This document shows, piece after piece, positions 1 to 5,767 of a DNA stretch of 7,845 nt. The stretch comes from UBA8518 sp041659585 (lineage in GTDB: Bacteria > Patescibacteriota > Minisyncoccia > Moranbacterales > UBA2206), in assembly GCA_041659585.1 (NCBI GenBank), contig JBAZXY010000059.1, forward strand, positions 1-7,845, written 5' to 3'. A program made the translations under genes and the position numbers. Under the pieces are notes generated by a model. The model was not told where the DNA came from, searched no databases, and saw nothing but the letters and a program-made list of their open reading frames with translations. Numbering within the stretch: the first letter of the stretch is position 1; each line of letters begins with the position of its first letter.

Positions 1-1
1 T

Positions 2-1639
2 AATTTTCAATCAGAAAAGAATAAATTCACAGCTGCTAAAGATGCAATGGGGCAGGTGATGACGAATTTGCAACGCGAAGTGGATCAGCTGGGCGATAGT
101 TTGAATAAAGAAGCTAAGCTAGACACGACTAATTTGCAGTTGACTGAACTGGAAAAACAAAGAAATGACAAACGACAAATGCGCAATCAGCTGGATCGGG
201 ACTTGATTATGACTGAAGGTCGCATTGAAATTGAATTAGAGAAGCAAAAAAGTATAGAAATTATTGAGGAAATCAAAGTGCAAAGCATCCCGGTGGATCT
301 GCATTATGTGCGGCAAGGCATTGATGACATCCGAATGCAACAGGAAAAGCTTATCCATCAGCTCGAACAGGCGGAAAGTTTGGAAGAGTTGCAGGATATC
401 AAGGAATTTGCTCGATCTATCCAGCAAAGACTATTTGAGCTGAAGAATGATATTGAAAACGGTAAGAAGGAGGAAAAGCCAGCGGCTGTAGCGGAAAGGC
501 CTAAGCCGGTGGTAAGAGTGGATTCGACGGTCATTTTGGAATATAAGGAAAAGGTGTTGCAAATAAAAGCAGACATTCAGAAAGTGGCGGCTGAAATTGT
601 CGACTTGGAGCAGCGGATTAATGCAGAAATTCAAGCGGATAAACAAAAACGGCAGAAATTTTTTGAAATCGAAGCTCTTTTTCGGGGCAAGCAGGGGGAG
701 TTGAATAAATTAAAGGATCAGTTTAATGAATCCAAGATTGCCTTGGCTCGGGTGGAAGTGCATGAGGAAGATTTGCGGGCGGACGTTTTGCAAGAACTGC
801 ACATTGACATTGATAATCTCAATTTATATATCGGGGAGCAGAAGATAGAGATTCAAAAAGAGGGGATTAACCGATCTCAATTGGAGCAGGAGATAGCCAG
901 ATTGAAAATTCAGATGGAACAAATTGGCGGAATCGATCCATTGGTGGTGGAAGAATATGAAGAAACTAATAAGCGTTTTGAGTTCTTAACTAATGAATCG
1001 CAAGATTTAGAGGATGCGATTGTGAGCTTAAAGGAAATTGTTAAAGAAATGGATCAGCAAATCCACGGCAAATTTGCCGCCACTTTTGAAGAAATCAACA
1101 AAGAATTTACTAAATATTTTCGTATTATTTTCGGCGGGGGAAATGCTATATTGAAAAAAGTGGAAGTGCGTAAGCGGTCCTATAAAGGCAAGGACGACGC
1201 TGCTTTGGAGGGAGAGGATAGCGCGACAGATGAATTGCTGGAAGGTGATGCGGCTGCCAGACAGGAAAAGTCAGAGATTGGCATCGATATTTCCGCTTCT
1301 CCTCCGGGAAAGAAAATCAGCAACCTGTCGATGTTGTCCGGCGGGGAGCGTTCGCTCACTTCGTTGGCTTTGCTTTTCGCCATCATTTCCCATAATCCTC
1401 CGCCTTTTGCTGTGCTGGACGAGGTGGAGGCTGCTTTGGACGAAGCCAATTCCAAGCGCTTTGGACGCATCATTCAGGAGCTTTCCGATAGCACGCAGTT
1501 TGTCATCATCACGCATAACCGAGAAACAATGCGTCAAGCCTCTATGCTCTATGGCGTGACGATGGGCGACGAAGGGATTTCCAAATTGCTTTCCGTGCGT
1601 ATTGACCAAATCGGCCAAGGAGGCAAGATCTTGGAATAA
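2..1639 (+). CDS. smc: Chromosome partition protein SMC, C-terminal half (5' end cut off by window)
   Basis: SMC is the ATPase core of bacterial condensin, which organises and segregates the nucleoid together with ScpA and ScpB. The reading frame is open to the window edge, so the N-terminal head, first coil and hinge lie upstream; the ATG at 47 is internal. From about 47 to 920 the protein is heptad-like coiled coil rich in E, K, Q and L. A conserved turn (GGIDPLVVEEYEE, about 923-961) leads into the C-terminal head. The ABC signature LSGGERS is at 1334-1354, Walker B and D-loop (VLDEVEAALDEAN) at 1412-1450, and the switch histidine (ITHNRETM) near 1508. Two oddities: a Pro/Ala/Val-rich break in the coil at about 464-541, and an acidic insertion of roughly 35 residues in the head (about 1157-1276). 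Rad50 or RecN are unlikely because the signature and the LDEVEAALDEAN motif are typical of bacterial SMC. Confidence 0.95.
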   Translation, partial: NFQSEKNKFTAAKDAMGQVMTNLQREVDQLGDSLNKEAKLDTTNLQLTELEKQRNDKRQMRNQLDRDLIMTEGRIEIELEKQKSIEIIEEIKVQSIPVDLHYVRQGIDDIRMQQEKLIHQLEQAESLEELQDIKEFARSIQQRLFELKNDIENGKKEEKPAAVAERPKPVVRVDSTVILEYKEKVLQIKADIQKVAAEIVDLEQRINAEIQADKQKRQKFFEIEALFRGKQGELNKLKDQFNESKIALARVEVHEEDLRADVLQELHIDIDNLNLYIGEQKIEIQKEGINRSQLEQEIARLKIQMEQIGGIDPLVVEEYEETNKRFEFLTNESQDLEDAIVSLKEIVKEMDQQIHGKFAATFEEINKEFTKYFRIIFGGGNAILKKVEVRKRSYKGKDDAALEGEDSATDELLEGDAAARQEKSEIGIDISASPPGKKISNLSMLSGGERSLTSLALLFAIISHNPPPFAVLDEVEAALDEANSKRFGRIIQELSDSTQFVIITHNRETMRQASMLYGVTMGDEGISKLLSVRIDQIGQGGKILE

Positions 1640-1676
1640 GTATTATTTTTTTGAAAATAACTATTCAAATAAGAAT

Positions 1677-2342
1677 ATGGAAAAAAAGTTTTTGATTCAA
1701 GATGTTTTGTCGGCTAGTTGGGAATTGTTAAAAAATAATTTCTGGTTCATTGTAGGGTTGCAAGCTATTATCTTTGCTATCGGTATTTTTCCGGAAGTGA
1801 TGAATTGGTTGTTCACGAATAATTCTGTCATGGAGACTGTGCTTTTGGCGGTGGGGATTATTTTTTTCATTTTGCAACTGATTGCCAATATTGGTATGGT
1901 GCGAATTTTTTTGGATTTGCATGATAAAAAAGAAAATATACAAGTGACTGACTTACTTTCCGGAGTGAATTATTTTTTTGAATATGTATTAGCCGCAATC
2001 GTGTACAATGTGATTGTGTTCATTGGTTTTCTATTGTTTATCATACCTGGGATAATTTGGTCTATAAAATATCAATTCTTTACATATTTGATTGTGGACA
2101 AGCGGATGAGTCCCATGCAAGCCTTGAAAGAGAGTGCTCGGATAACCCAGGGACAAAAAATGGATTTATTTTTATTTTCTTGCGTGGCAATAGTCCTAAA
2201 TCTAGCGGGAGCACTGGCCTTGGGTGTAGGCCTTCTTATCACTATGCCACTCACTTCCTTGGCGCTAGCTCATATTTTCAGGAAGCTTTCCGCTGAGCCG
2301 AATATTGAGGTGCAAAACATTCCGACAATTGCACAAGGCTAG
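1677..2342 (+). CDS. Multi-pass integral membrane protein, possibly DUF975/YciC/GPDPase-membrane-domain-like
   Basis: I do not recognise a specific function. The 221-residue protein has about five hydrophobic segments: residues 22-40, 51-73, 103-130 (long, perhaps two helices), 162-178 and 180-200. Between segments three and four is a short amphipathic loop (KYQFFTYLIVDKRMSP followed by ALKESARITQGQ, about 131-160). A loop of this kind, with a conserved 'A-L-x-x-S-x-x-x-T-x-G' feel, is typical of the DUF975, YciC and glycerophosphodiester phosphodiesterase membrane-domain families. That family link is an inference from pattern only. There is no signal peptide beyond the first helix and no catalytic domain. 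The start at 1677 is preferred over an in-frame ATG at 1602, because the latter overlaps smc and adds only a hydrophilic tail. The gene follows smc by 37 bases with no clear promoter, so it may be co-transcribed with it. No Shine-Dalgarno sequence is visible. Confidence 0.8.
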   Translation: MEKKFLIQDVLSASWELLKNNFWFIVGLQAIIFAIGIFPEVMNWLFTNNSVMETVLLAVGIIFFILQLIANIGMVRIFLDLHDKKENIQVTDLLSGVNYFFEYVLAAIVYNVIVFIGFLLFIIPGIIWSIKYQFFTYLIVDKRMSPMQALKESARITQGQKMDLFLFSCVAIVLNLAGALALGVGLLITMPLTSLALAHIFRKLSAEPNIEVQNIPTIAQG

Positions 2343-2361
2343 ATTTTTATGGGCATAAGAT

Positions 2362-2391
2362 TTGGAATTTTGGCGATAAATATGGTATAAT
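2362..2391 (+). promoter_or_regulatory. Promoter with extended -10 (TGGTATAAT) upstream of the GT2 gene
   Basis: A perfect TATAAT lies at 2386-2391, preceded by TGG at 2383-2385, which makes an extended -10 box. A possible -35 hexamer, TTGGAA, is at 2362-2367 with an 18-base spacer (four of six matches to the sigma-70 consensus). The predicted transcript start is near 2398, giving a leader of about 34 bases before the ATG at 2432. The site lies entirely between genes, 40 bases after the stop of the membrane protein gene. Confidence 0.7.
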
Positions 2392-2431
2392 TGAAAGTAA
2401 GAGTAATTGTTAACTAATCTAAGACAAGGGA

Positions 2432-3187
2432 ATGGAAAATAGCATTTATTTATCAGTTATAGTGCCAGCTTATAGAGAGGCTGATCGCATAGAGAAGAAT
2501 TTATTTGAAATTCAAAAATATTTAGCTACGAAAGATTATTCCTATGAAATCTTAGTAGTGACTGACGGATCACCTGACAATACTCCTGAAGTGGCCAGAT
2601 CTTTTGTGGATAAGATAAAAAATTTGCGAGTGATTGAAAACAAAGAAAATCATGGCAAAGGATTTGTGGTGAGGCAGGGTTTGCTGGAAGCTAAAGGTGA
2701 ATACCGTTTGTTTCTAGACGCCGATGGATCAACTTCCATCACTCATTTGGACACTTTTTTACCGGAATTTGAAAAAGGTTTTGACGTCGTCATTGGATCA
2801 CGTGATGCCGAAGGGTCATCCGTGCAAGTGCATCAGCCAAAATGGCGAGAGGTTTTTGGCGATGGCGGAAACTGGTTGATTAGGATTGTGCTGGGGCTAT
2901 GGAGTTATTCGGATACTCAATGCGGTTTCAAAATGTTGAATGCCAAGGCGGCTGAAGAGGTGGCTACTCGCATGGTGGTAGATCGGTTTGGCTTTGATTT
3001 TGAGTGGATTATTCTAGCTAAGAAAATGGGATTTAAGATAAAGCAAATGCCAGTGACTTGGCTTAATGAAGAGGGTTCTTCGGTGGGCCTAACTGGGCCG
3101 AATGGATTTATCCAAGTGTTAATTGATTTGTTTAAAACTCGCTTAAGACTTTGGACTGGAAAATACAATATCAAAAAGCAAAAATAA
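2432..3187 (+). CDS. Family 2 glycosyltransferase, dolichyl-phosphate beta-glucosyltransferase (Alg5)-like
   Basis: This predicted GT-A fold enzyme moves a sugar from a nucleotide sugar onto a polyprenyl-phosphate carrier at the cytoplasmic membrane face. The 251-residue protein opens with the GT2 N-terminal strand (SVIVPAYREADRI, 8-20). It then has a TDGSPDNT nucleotide-binding loop (44-51) and the metal-binding DADGST motif (96-101; DxD is D96 and D98). IGSRD is at 121-125, the DTQCGFKML acceptor-region motif at 161-169, and the FDFEW segment at 188-192. The last two together are typical of the DPG synthase/Alg5 branch of GT2. The usual N-terminal membrane anchor of eukaryotic Alg5 is absent; only a basic, moderately hydrophobic C-terminus might touch the membrane. 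The first Asp of the usual DDGS is Thr here (T44). Sugar and carrier cannot be read from sequence. It is likely the first gene of an operon with galT. The purine-rich AAGGG before the ATG is only one base away, too close to act as a Shine-Dalgarno. Confidence 0.9.
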   Translation: MENSIYLSVIVPAYREADRIEKNLFEIQKYLATKDYSYEILVVTDGSPDNTPEVARSFVDKIKNLRVIENKENHGKGFVVRQGLLEAKGEYRLFLDADGSTSITHLDTFLPEFEKGFDVVIGSRDAEGSSVQVHQPKWREVFGDGGNWLIRIVLGLWSYSDTQCGFKMLNAKAAEEVATRMVVDRFGFDFEWIILAKKMGFKIKQMPVTWLNEEGSSVGLTGPNGFIQVLIDLFKTRLRLWTGKYNIKKQK

Positions 3188-3219
3188 TAATTAGACCTAT
3201 TACTTAGCAATAAGTATCA

Positions 3220-4236
3220 ATGGAAGAAAATATCAAAAATAAAAAACAACTCACTGAATTACGACAGGATCTGGTGACGGGGGATTGGGTGGTGATTGCG
3301 ACTGGTCGGGCTAAACGTCCGGAAGATTTTGCGGCGAATAAAAGAGTGGTTATAGAAGAGGATTTGGATAGGCTTTGTTTCTTTTGTCATCCAGAAGAGA
3401 CTGGTCAAGAAGAAGATGTTTTGATTTATCAAACTTCGGATGGTGAATGGAGCTTAAGAGTGTTCCCCAATAAATACCCGTCTTTTTCTAAGGGAGAGGT
3501 GTTAGGGCACAAAGAGGAAGGTCCTTATTTTTCTATGGATGGCACTGGCTATCATGAGTTAGTGGTGACTTGCGATCATCATCGGCAAATTGCTCATTTG
3601 AGTACATTGGAAGTGGCGGAAATTATCGATGCTTATCGCGATCGCTACATCAACCTGATGAATAAGAAGAATGTTAATTATATTGAAATTTTCCACAATC
3701 ATGGCAAGGAGGCGGGTGCCTCCATTGCGCATCCGCATTCACAATTAATAGCTATTCCGGTGATTTCTCCCTATATCCAAGGAGAATTAGATGGAGCAGA
3801 AGAGTATTATCGTTCCAATAAAGAATGTGTATATTGCACGATGGTAGAGTGGGAAAGTGAACATAAGAAAAGGGTGGTATTTGAAAATGATGATTTTTTG
3901 GCATACTGTCCATTCTCTTCTCGGGCGGCTTTTGAAGTCTGGGTGTTGCCTAAAAAGCACAAGCCTTATTTTGAAAGAATTAATGATAAAGAAAAGCTGG
4001 CCTTGGCTGAGGTGTTGCAGATAGCTATTAATAAGATTTATAACGCTTTGGAAGATCCAGCGTATAATTTCTATATCCATACTTCTCCTTGTGATGGAAA
4101 GGATTACCCTCATTATCATTGGCATATTGAAATTTTACCCCGCACCGCCAATTGGGCGGGTTTTGAGCTTTCCACTGGAATCGAAATTTCTACTATTCAG
4201 CCGGAGGTGGCGGCGGAGTATTTGAGAAATATTTAA
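3220..4236 (+). CDS. galT: Galactose-1-phosphate uridylyltransferase (GalT), HIT superfamily
   Basis: GalT exchanges UMP between UDP-glucose and galactose-1-phosphate (Leloir pathway) through a uridylylated histidine. The 338-residue length is normal for the family. Residues C53 and C56 (CFFC), a histidine at 120/121 and H171 match the family's zinc site. HPHSQ at 171-175 carries the nucleophile position H173 and Q175. A second CxxC (C203, C206) lies at the start of the C-terminal half. The C-terminal HIT-like domain has HYHWH (H298, H300, H302) and the family tail NWAGFELSTGIEIS. All key residues appear intact. An alternative is a related nucleotidyltransferase such as an ADP-glucose phosphorylase-like enzyme, which shares this fold. 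The gene starts 32 bases after the GT2 gene with no good promoter between, so co-transcription is likely and suggests sugar-nucleotide supply for glycosylation. No Shine-Dalgarno sequence is visible before the ATG. Confidence 0.92.
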   Translation: MEENIKNKKQLTELRQDLVTGDWVVIATGRAKRPEDFAANKRVVIEEDLDRLCFFCHPEETGQEEDVLIYQTSDGEWSLRVFPNKYPSFSKGEVLGHKEEGPYFSMDGTGYHELVVTCDHHRQIAHLSTLEVAEIIDAYRDRYINLMNKKNVNYIEIFHNHGKEAGASIAHPHSQLIAIPVISPYIQGELDGAEEYYRSNKECVYCTMVEWESEHKKRVVFENDDFLAYCPFSSRAAFEVWVLPKKHKPYFERINDKEKLALAEVLQIAINKIYNALEDPAYNFYIHTSPCDGKDYPHYHWHIEILPRTANWAGFELSTGIEISTIQPEVAAEYLRNI

Positions 4237-4330
4237 GCAATTTTCTTTACAGTGTCTTCTGTCGGATAGAAATATCATAAGAAATAACCTTTCTTGGAAG
4301 GGCTCAGTCTGGTAATAGCTGGATGCTTTT

Positions 4331-4359
4331 TTGTTTTTTACTCCAAGGAATGGTATAAT
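4331..4359 (+). promoter_or_regulatory. Promoter with extended -10 (TGGTATAAT) upstream of tpiA
   Basis: TGG at 4351-4353 directly precedes a perfect TATAAT at 4354-4359. A partial -35, TTGTTT (4331-4336), sits at the ideal 17-base spacing but matches only three of six consensus bases. The predicted transcript start is near 4366, about 33 bases before the tpiA ATG. A second TATAAT at 4382-4387 lacks the TGG extension and a -35, so it is a weaker candidate. Confidence 0.65.
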
Positions 4360-4398
4360 CACGGAAGATAAGAAAAGCTTTTATAATATGGAAAAAAT

Positions 4399-5163
4399 AT
4401 GAAAAAATTTGTCATTGGCAATTTGAAAATGAATTTGCAGAACATTGCCGAGCGTGATGCTTATTTGGCGCGAATGAGCGAAGAACTAAAAAATAAAAAA
4501 CTAGATGATGTGGAGATAGTGCTTTGTGCGCCATTTGTGCATCTGGAGGGGTTTAAAAAATGGAAAAATAAAAAAGTGAAGCGGGGAGCGCAAGATGTTT
4601 TTTTTGAGGAGAAAGGTTCTTTTACTGGGGAAATTTCCCCATTGATGTTAAAAAATTTGGATTGTGAATATGTCATTGTGGGACATAGTGAACGGAGAAA
4701 ATATTTTGGGGAAAATGGCGCTGTAATCAATGGAAAAATTCAGGCAGCGCTAAAAGCAGATTTGTGTCCTATTTTGTGCGTAGGAGAAACCTTAGAAGAG
4801 AGGGAGAGTGATCATACGATGCAAGTCATCACCAATCAAGTGACAGAAGCATTACAGGCCGTTAATTCTGCTAAGGTTAAACGTGTCATCATCGCTTATG
4901 AGCCTATTTGGTCTGTGGGCACAGATGTGGTACCTAGCTCTAACGAGATTATGAGCGCTAAACTTTTAATTAGGAAGATTCTGCATGAGCTAGTCGGAAA
5001 AAGAAGCGCGGAAGAAGTGCCGATTATTTATGGCGGCAATGTAAATTCGCAGACGGTAGAGCAAGTGTGTTTGGAATCAGAGGTAGATGGCGTGCTAGTA
5101 GGTCGAGAAAGTTTGGAACCAAAAGAATTTATAAAAATAGCCGAGATAATTAATGGGAAATAA
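4399..5163 (+). CDS. tpiA: Triosephosphate isomerase
   Basis: TpiA interconverts dihydroxyacetone phosphate and glyceraldehyde-3-phosphate in glycolysis and gluconeogenesis, as a cytoplasmic TIM barrel and usually a dimer. The 254-residue length is normal. Visible signatures are GNLKMN with N8 and K10, the catalytic histidine H96 in VIVGHSERR, and the catalytic base E168 in IAYEPIW. The phosphate-binding loops YGGNVNSQT (211-219) and GVLVGRESL (231-239) are also present. The mobile loop 6 reads PIWSVGTDVVP, where the usual continuation is close to GTGKTA, so the C-terminal hinge of the lid is unusual. The start codon overlaps the TGA of a tiny upstream frame (4388-4402). The gene has its own promoter and is closed by a terminator at 5267-5300, so it is probably transcribed alone. 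Confidence 0.97.
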   Translation: MKKFVIGNLKMNLQNIAERDAYLARMSEELKNKKLDDVEIVLCAPFVHLEGFKKWKNKKVKRGAQDVFFEEKGSFTGEISPLMLKNLDCEYVIVGHSERRKYFGENGAVINGKIQAALKADLCPILCVGETLEERESDHTMQVITNQVTEALQAVNSAKVKRVIIAYEPIWSVGTDVVPSSNEIMSAKLLIRKILHELVGKRSAEEVPIIYGGNVNSQTVEQVCLESEVDGVLVGRESLEPKEFIKIAEIINGK

Positions 5164-5266
5164 AGATTTAAAATTCAAATAGTTGAATAGCTTGAGGTGA
5201 TATTTAGGTGTGAGCTTAAATTGTTCAGTAGTGCTGGTGAGGTATCGGGCATAAAATAGTAAATAA

Positions 5267-5300
5267 AAAAGCGAATCTAGTTATTCGCTTTTATTTTTTT
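5267..5300 (+). terminator. Rho-independent terminator after tpiA
   Basis: The perfect 10-base inverted repeat AAAAGCGAAT (5267-5276) and ATTCGCTTTT (5283-5292) encloses a six-base loop. It is followed by A and then seven T residues (5294-5300). It ends tpiA transcription about 104 bases after its stop codon and lies immediately before the next promoter. Confidence 0.85.
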
Positions 5301-5301
5301 A

Positions 5302-5310
5302 TGGTATAAT
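5302..5310 (+). promoter_or_regulatory. Extended -10 promoter (TGGTATAAT) placed for leaderless nuoE transcription
   Basis: TGG at 5302-5304 is fused to TATAAT at 5305-5310. No -35 hexamer is seen at 16 to 19 bases upstream, where the terminator stem lies, so activity would depend on the extended -10. Only seven bases separate the box from the ATG at 5318, which puts the expected transcript start at or one base before the start codon. Confidence 0.65.
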
Positions 5311-5317
5311 GCGAGAT

Positions 5318-5758
5318 ATGACAGTAGAAAAAATACTTTTAGGTTTTGATCCTGAGTCAAATAATATCTTGCCGGTGCTAAAAAAAATTAGTGCGGTATT
5401 TGGTTTTGTGGGAGAGGAGGAAGCGCAGAAAGTGGCCAACTATTTTCAAGTGCCACTGACGAGAATCTTTGAGGCAGCTTCTTTCTATGATTTGATAAGA
5501 ATAAAAAAGAAGGCACCACTAGAGATTAAGGTGTGTTCAGGGGCTAATTGTGCCACCAAAAGTGTTTATCGGGTGATTGCGGAAATTGAAGGACAGCTTG
5601 GTATTAAAGCGGGAGACCAATTCAATCCTAATGTAGAATTGCGGGTAATTAGCTGCTTAGGGCAGTGTGGTCAGGGTCCGGTGGTAATTGTGAATGAAGC
5701 AGTTTTTTTGCGCGTCACTCCAAGAAAAATAAAGGATATTTTGCGAGATTATTTATAG
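5318..5758 (+). CDS. nuoE: NuoE/HydC-like [2Fe-2S] subunit of an NADH-oxidising diaphorase
   Basis: This is a thioredoxin-fold [2Fe-2S] protein of the 24-kDa complex I subunit family, which also includes the small subunits of NAD-linked hydrogenases and formate dehydrogenases. It normally passes electrons to or from the FMN subunit. The 146-residue protein has an N-terminal helical region (about 1-60, with the typical segment RIFEAASFYDLI) and then the ferredoxin domain. The four cluster ligands are C73 and C78 (CSGANC) and C113 and C117 (CLGQC). The start at 5318 is chosen over an in-frame ATG at 5309, because 5309 lies inside the -10 box. The mRNA is predicted to be leaderless. It is nine bases from the nuoF-like gene, forming a two-gene operon. 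The symbol reflects family membership; whether it belongs to a complex I, a hydrogenase or another complex cannot be told from the window. Confidence 0.9.
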   Translation: MTVEKILLGFDPESNNILPVLKKISAVFGFVGEEEAQKVANYFQVPLTRIFEAASFYDLIRIKKKAPLEIKVCSGANCATKSVYRVIAEIEGQLGIKAGDQFNPNVELRVISCLGQCGQGPVVIVNEAVFLRVTPRKIKDILRDYL

Positions 5759-5767
5759 TATCAAAAA

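Noticed and set aside
1180..1618. Long open frames antisense to or out of phase with the smc head region (for example 1271-1618 minus and 1230-1559 plus).
   Set aside because: They are shadows of the strongly conserved SMC frame; their products have no recognisable motif and no promoter or ribosome site.
1650..1669. Inverted repeat TTTGAA/TTCAAA between smc and the membrane protein gene.
   Set aside because: A six-base A/T-rich stem with an eight-base loop and no following T-run is within chance for this composition; it is not a convincing terminator.
1602..1676. Extended N-terminus for the membrane protein from an in-frame ATG at 1602.
   Set aside because: It would overlap the smc head-coding region by 38 bases and adds only hydrophilic residues unlike the family; the ATG at 1677 lies just before the first amphipathic and hydrophobic segments.
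3787..4125. Open frame on the minus strand across galT.
   Set aside because: It is fully within the conserved galT coding sequence and its product is low-complexity and hydrophobic without family features.
4297..4330. Resemblance to a tRNA D-arm (GGCTCAGTCTGGTAATAGC).
   Set aside because: The string looks like a D-loop, but the D stem is imperfect, no anticodon stem, T-arm or acceptor pairing follows, and the DNA runs straight into poly-T. It is not a tRNA and too short to call a remnant.
4382..4387. TATAAT just before tpiA as an alternative promoter.
   Set aside because: It has no TG extension and no -35, and the stronger extended -10 at 4351-4359 has better spacing; kept only as a weak alternative.
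5173..5188. Small hairpin ATTCAA/TTGAAT just after tpiA.
   Set aside because: The weak A/T-rich six-base stem has no T-run; the strong terminator at 5267-5300 already explains the end of the transcript.
5309..5317. Upstream in-frame ATG as the nuoE start.
   Set aside because: It lies inside the TATAAT box, so it would not be in the transcript; it adds only Met-Arg-Asp.
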